From: a virus
DNA length: 20,288 bases
Reading direction: 5' to 3' (one strand)
IMG/VR virus record: IMGVR_UViG_3300025276_003870
Coordinates: 1 to 20,288 of that record
Made by a program: the position numbers and the translations under genes. The notes under the pieces are model-generated. The model was not told the DNA's origin, did no database searches, and saw only the letters and a program-made list of their open reading frames with translations. This document shows, one piece after another, positions 17,250-20,288 of the stretch (position 1 is the first letter of the stretch; each line of letters starts with the position of its first letter).

Positions 17250-17257
17250 AATAAATA
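17250..17257 (+). promoter_or_regulatory. possible late-promoter-like box after the receptor gene
   Basis: AATAAATA, matching the relaxed NATAAATA pattern, lies in the 43-base gap after the receptor stop and 32 bases before the ATG at 17290. The gap is very AT-rich, so this is weak. It would give the two small downstream genes their own late expression. Confidence 0.3.
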
Positions 17258-17289
17258 ATAATACAATTTAACAACATTGTAGGACCACA

Positions 17290-17568
17290 ATGACAACAGA
17301 TAAAATTATTAAAAAGATTATAGGTACTTTCAAAGACCTCCAACAACGTGCTTCAGAAATTAATTCAGCACATCAACAAACAGTCATTGCCACGTGTATC
17401 CAAAAAGATAGACGTGGTAAATATGACAGCCTAGGTTTTTACAATGTAAAGACCAAGCGATACGCACTAGTGTTTATCAGAGACTACATTGCTAGAAATG
17501 TAAATCATATTCCTGAATTGGAAGAGATGAAAAGTTTAGTTAATGGGTCCATTAAGACACAACGATGA
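17290..17568 (+). CDS. small unknown cassette protein, 92 residues
   Basis: I do not recognise this family. The 92 residues are basic, with no signal peptide or membrane segment. The N-terminal half (1-35) is likely helical (KIIKKIIGTFKDLQQRASEI). A middle part, CIQKDRRGKYDSLGFYNVKT, then RYALVFIRDYIA, suggests a short beta hairpin and a helix. A TAGGA ribosome-binding sequence lies 6 bases before the ATG. It overlaps the next gene by 4 bases (ATGA), so the two are a coupled pair. Its compact charged form fits a small regulatory or binding protein, but no function can be read from the sequence. Confidence 0.7.
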   Translation: MTTDKIIKKIIGTFKDLQQRASEINSAHQQTVIATCIQKDRRGKYDSLGFYNVKTKRYALVFIRDYIARNVNHIPELEEMKSLVNGSIKTQR

Positions 17569-17783
17569 CAGATCCACTAACAACTCAGTTTACTAACGAT
17601 ACCCTCGAAGAAGAATTACGCACTATGCTTGTTGAAAAGAACAATGAGAATAATGCTCTAAGAGGTGAAATTGCTATACTTAGACAGACTGTAGCGGAAG
17701 AGCAAGAAGCAAAATATAGAGCCTATATTAAGTTTGCGGATATACAGAAAGAATTATCTGTTCTCAAGAATAGTACTGAATAG
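17565..17783 (+). CDS. small predicted coiled-coil protein, 72 residues
   Basis: The family is not recognised. Residues 13-69 are rich in Glu, Lys, Ala, Leu and Asn with hydrophobic residues at about heptad spacing (LEEELRTMLVEKNNENNALR, then IAILRQTVAEEQEAKY), the look of one long coiled-coil helix, probably oligomeric. There are no cysteines and no glycine except one at residue 34. The start uses an ATGA overlap with the upstream stop. The last 30 bases overlap the 3' end of the oppositely directed 280-residue gene. It could be a partner of the 92-residue protein. Confidence 0.65.
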   Translation: MTDPLTTQFTNDTLEEELRTMLVEKNNENNALRGEIAILRQTVAEEQEAKYRAYIKFADIQKELSVLKNSTE

Positions 17784-18596
17784 CTCTGCTTCGTTATAAC
17801 GTCGGTTATAAGTTTCCTCATTAACCATTGTTTTACCACTAGGTAATTCTGTTTCAGCAAATTCCATAAAGTACGACGGTACTTTGTGGTATTCTAAGTT
17901 ATTAAGTACTGTTAATAATCTGCTGTTATATACACGTTTACCCTTTACTTCAAATACTAGCGACACCAAAGCCATCAGTTGATTTGCTGTTAATGGTACT
18001 CTTACCTGTTGCTGTATAACGTTGATAGCAACATTAAGATCTGTATTATAAATACTGTTAATAACTGCTTCTAACACACCGTTTTTAAAACTAACGACTG
18101 TTATGCCAGTATCAGTGTCCGTTGCTGTAAGAGGGGTGTACGTTGCTGTAGCACCTACTGTAGTGTTGTACAACGAGCTAGTTTGTAATGCGTTAAAGTT
18201 GTTCTTAATAACACGTTGTACTCCTGGATCTGTAAGCGGCAATAATTCAGCGTTTCTAAAAGCCATCATATTGTTTGCTACTTCAATTGGAGTTAACTTG
18301 TGATTAATTCCCACATACACATTCTCGCCGTCCCTAGTAGGATACACAAACGTGGGTTGTTGTGAAGTAATAAACTCTTTTATACTTGCCTTAAATGTTT
18401 TACGGAATTGAAAATTGATTGGTATAATAAATTCTTGAGCATTACCTATTACTTTTTCGTATACCGGCTCTGTAACTCCGTCGACTAATCTATACCCCGT
18501 GCCTCTGAATTGTCCTTGTGGCGAACAATAATCAACTGGTCGTTTATCCCTCTTATCTAGTTGTCCTGGTAATAAATCTAACTCAACATTAATCAT
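17754..18596 (-). CDS. baseplate-linked protein with a degenerate T4-lysozyme-like (GH24) domain
   Basis: This 280-residue protein follows gp5 directly, overlapping it by 8 bases, with an AGAGG sequence about 13 bases before its ATG. Residues 71-107 read like the GH24 N-lobe: EFITSQQPTFVYPTRDGENV, YVGINHKLTP, compare T4 IDEGLRLKIYKDTEG and YTIGIGHLLT. Residues 185-272 resemble the C-lobe of phage lysozymes: VPLTANQLMALVSLVFEV, NSRLLTVLNN, then RRYNEAELF. Aligned this way, catalytic Glu11, Asp20 and Thr26 of T4 lysozyme fall on Ser79, Thr87 and Tyr94, so the domain is probably inactive and structural. About 75 residues separate the lobes, more than in T4 lysozyme. The first 70 residues are unknown. 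Adjacent gp5 lacks the lysozyme domain found in T4 gp5. I infer a hub or needle-associated role. The C-lobe similarity is the stronger half; the N-lobe alignment is by eye. Confidence 0.6.
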   Translation of the reverse strand: MINVELDLLPGQLDKRDKRPVDYCSPQGQFRGTGYRLVDGVTEPVYEKVIGNAQEFIIPINFQFRKTFKASIKEFITSQQPTFVYPTRDGENVYVGINHKLTPIEVANNMMAFRNAELLPLTDPGVQRVIKNNFNALQTSSLYNTTVGATATYTPLTATDTDTGITVVSFKNGVLEAVINSIYNTDLNVAINVIQQQVRVPLTANQLMALVSLVFEVKGKRVYNSRLLTVLNNLEYHKVPSYFMEFAETELPSGKTMVNEETYNRRYNEAELFSTILENR

Positions 18597-20277
18597 TGTC
18601 TTGACCTCTGAACGGTTTATCCTTTTTAGATCTACTTGGCTCAGGTTGAGGTACTCTTGAAAGAATAGTTTTTATTCCGCCTGTTCCTAACCCTTCCCAT
18701 GCTGGAATGGACTCTCCTGGGTTTCCTTTACCTAATCCTGTAATTGTCTTACCTTGTATTTGCTTAGATGGTGCTATGGCTGATGGTACAGGGATTGGTA
18801 GTAGTTGCGTATCAAATCCAAATAGCGTCATTTTTTTCTTGTTAGTTTTAATATAATCGCCTGGTCTAATTACTGGGATTACTGTTGGTGGTGTTACCTT
18901 AGTAGCAATATCAACCAAAGATCCTTCTAGATCAAGTTTTAATTTGCTGTTTATAACAACCTGTGCCTCGGCTCTTAAAGACGATGTGCCAGTTGACTGT
19001 AAATAAATGATGCCAGGTATAACTGAATTTTCGTTTGCTCTACCTAATGCGTTTGCTATAATATTTTGTGACTGTATGGATAAAGGTCCCGCTGATAGAA
19101 AATCAATAGTGCCGTCTGTTCCTTCTTTAATGCCCATCAAACTTGGCCATGCTGTGAATTTTAAATTTTTACCAATTACGTTAACATTGTTCTGTCCTTC
19201 AATATTAACTGTTCCTCTGTTATTGGCTTTTAAAAAGTCTGCGCCAAACATTGGATCCATGTGTGCTAAATCAATATCATCTACCACTCCGCCTAAGCCT
19301 CTGCTTTTATCATATGGATGTGGAGCATTGTTGGCCGCCTTTATATTAACGTCCTGGCCTGCTTCGATGTTTACATTTTGATCTGCTCTTAGATTTAGGT
19401 CTCCCATTGTTCTAAGGTTAATACTGCTTTTGCCAAATACATCTATGTTACCGTCGCCATCTATTTCAACATAGCCTGTGCCTTTTTTATTTACTATGTA
19501 AATGATGTCATGTGTATCATTTAATAATAGTTGCATTCCTTGGCCTGTACGCAATCTAATTAAATTGTTTGTATCGTTGTCATCCATAACAAATTGATGT
19601 CCTGGATTACGTTTTCCAGGGTCACCGTCTTTACGTGAGCCCGGTGTTAATATTCCAAACACCTCTGAGTTGTCTTCTCTTCTTGCGCCACTGGTACTTT
19701 GACCTCTTACGAAATCATCGCCTAGGCCTTGATAAAATAAATTGTCTGCTAATTTTGATCTGGGTCTTTTTGCGGATTTAACTTCAACATCCGCTCCCTT
19801 GTTAGTGTATTTTACATTATGACTTTTTACGTCGTTGTTTATATTTATTTCAGCAGACGGATTTGGTCCTTCTCCGGTATCACTTGCTGGTATACCCGGA
19901 ACCATAAAGTTTCTATAATTATGAAATAAACATGAAAGTATAACTGGTTCTACTACGGCGTTGATCATTATTAACCCTACTACAACCTGTGTGCCCGGAT
20001 CGGGCGGTCTCATCCACATACCGTAACTGGTTTGTGTAGCACCTTCTGATGTTTCGTCAGCGTTGGAACCTAACTGTGTAGCACCAGCAAATGGTGATGT
20101 CCAATGACAATTAAATAATGCTTTGAGTGATGTGTCATTGCCTGTAATATCAGGTATATGAACTAGCATTTTTCCCATTCTGGTTGCGTCAATTGTTTGA
20201 TGTATTACACCAAACCAAAGTTGTTTAGTTCCAAGTTTATCTTGATATTGTTTTTCTGTTTTTGAAATACTAGGCAT
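18589..20277 (-). CDS. 5: T4 gp5-like baseplate hub / cell-puncturing spike, no lysozyme domain
   Basis: This is the central spike of the baseplate, related to VgrG. Residues 20-125 form the gp5/VgrG OB fold (WFGVIHQTIDATRMGKMLVH, then HWTSPFAGATQ, and MWMRPPDPGTQVVVGLIM). Residues 228-265 resemble the VgrG turn before the helix (HQFVMDDND, LIRLRTGQGMQLLLND). Residues 274-314 show about five octads (DGNIDVFG, KSSINLRT, MGDLNLRA, DQNVNIEA, GQDVNIKA), as in the triple-stranded beta-helix of T4 gp5. A long, proline-rich, basic tail (from about 460) follows. In T4 gp5 a lysozyme domain sits between OB fold and helix; here only a basic linker (about 130-225) is present. T4 gp5 is 575 residues, this is 562. 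The start at 20277 has TAAATA five bases upstream at the window edge. Confidence 0.9.
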   Translation of the reverse strand: MPSISKTEKQYQDKLGTKQLWFGVIHQTIDATRMGKMLVHIPDITGNDTSLKALFNCHWTSPFAGATQLGSNADETSEGATQTSYGMWMRPPDPGTQVVVGLIMINAVVEPVILSCLFHNYRNFMVPGIPASDTGEGPNPSAEININNDVKSHNVKYTNKGADVEVKSAKRPRSKLADNLFYQGLGDDFVRGQSTSGARREDNSEVFGILTPGSRKDGDPGKRNPGHQFVMDDNDTNNLIRLRTGQGMQLLLNDTHDIIYIVNKKGTGYVEIDGDGNIDVFGKSSINLRTMGDLNLRADQNVNIEAGQDVNIKAANNAPHPYDKSRGLGGVVDDIDLAHMDPMFGADFLKANNRGTVNIEGQNNVNVIGKNLKFTAWPSLMGIKEGTDGTIDFLSAGPLSIQSQNIIANALGRANENSVIPGIIYLQSTGTSSLRAEAQVVINSKLKLDLEGSLVDIATKVTPPTVIPVIRPGDYIKTNKKKMTLFGFDTQLLPIPVPSAIAPSKQIQGKTITGLGKGNPGESIPAWEGLGTGGIKTILSRVPQPEPSRSKKDKPFRGQDND

Positions 20278-20282
20278 AGTGC

Positions 20283-20288
20283 TATTTA
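20283..20288 (-). promoter_or_regulatory. likely late-promoter box upstream of gp5, cut by the window edge
   Basis: On the minus strand the window begins TAAATA then GCACT then ATG. TAAATA is the last six bases of the T4 late consensus TATAAATA; the first two lie outside. The 5-base spacing to the ATG is the same as at gp25, and no Shine-Dalgarno sequence is visible in the 11 bases shown. Confidence 0.4.

Noticed and set aside
17754-18596. An active endolysin or T4 gp53-like wedge protein
   Set aside because: The positions aligned with the catalytic residues of T4 lysozyme are replaced, so activity is unlikely. The gp53 pattern that I would expect (such as a GNPxLYW-type motif) is absent.
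19844-19851. AATAAATA on the minus strand inside gp5
   Set aside because: It lies within coding sequence, with no gene start a suitable distance downstream; probably chance in AT-rich DNA.
1-20288. tRNA genes, CRISPR arrays, insertion sequences, integrase or attachment sites
   Set aside because: Non-coding gaps are all 82 bases or shorter, and none holds a cloverleaf, regular spaced repeats or terminal inverted repeats; no transposase or integrase motif was seen.

Overview
This window looks like the baseplate region of a T4-like (myovirus) bacteriophage, probably from an aquatic or marine Gram-negative host. The DNA is AT-rich and coding is almost unbroken: no gap exceeds 82 bases. The minus-strand genes match T4 baseplate parts: gp5 (hub/spike), gp25 and gp6 (wedge), and a giant wedge- or fibre-associated structural protein. 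A marine heterotroph host is an inference from the large gp6 and giant protein, the AT-rich style and a phage-borne outer-membrane receptor; nothing in the window names the host.

Layout, right to left along the minus strand: a gp5-like spike (18589-20277) with an OB fold and beta-helix but no lysozyme domain; an 8-base overlap into a 280-residue protein (17754-18596) whose sequence follows the T4-lysozyme (GH24) pattern with the catalytic positions substituted; then, after the plus-strand cassette, a 182-residue unknown protein (14346-14894), gp25 (13912-14286), gp6 (9692-13912) and a giant gene (<1-9692, at least 3230 codons) that runs off the left edge. gp25/gp6 and gp6/giant each join through a TAATG stop-start overlap, so these three are probably translationally coupled. 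NATAAATA boxes like T4 late promoters lie just upstream of gp25 and of the 182-residue gene, and a cut-off one precedes gp5.

Between the two minus-strand blocks is a plus-strand cassette (14977-17783) of four closely packed genes: a compact 5'-methylthioadenosine/S-adenosylhomocysteine nucleosidase with all three catalytic acidic residues; a complete TonB-dependent outer-membrane receptor of BtuB type, with signal peptide, TonB box, plug and C-terminal aromatic; and two small unknown proteins, the second a predicted coiled coil. The cassette meets the minus-strand block tail to tail with a 30-base overlap.

The main candidate for something new is the nucleosidase-receptor pair. Only 2 bases separate the genes, and the receptor's ribosome-binding site lies inside the nucleosidase gene. 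If the receptor carries cobalamin, the pair could support the methionine/SAM cycle in infected cells (B12 for methionine synthase, removal of the inhibitory products SAH and MTA). That link is a hypothesis. A second candidate is the apparent relocation of the gp5 lysozyme module to a neighbouring gene as a catalytically dead domain.
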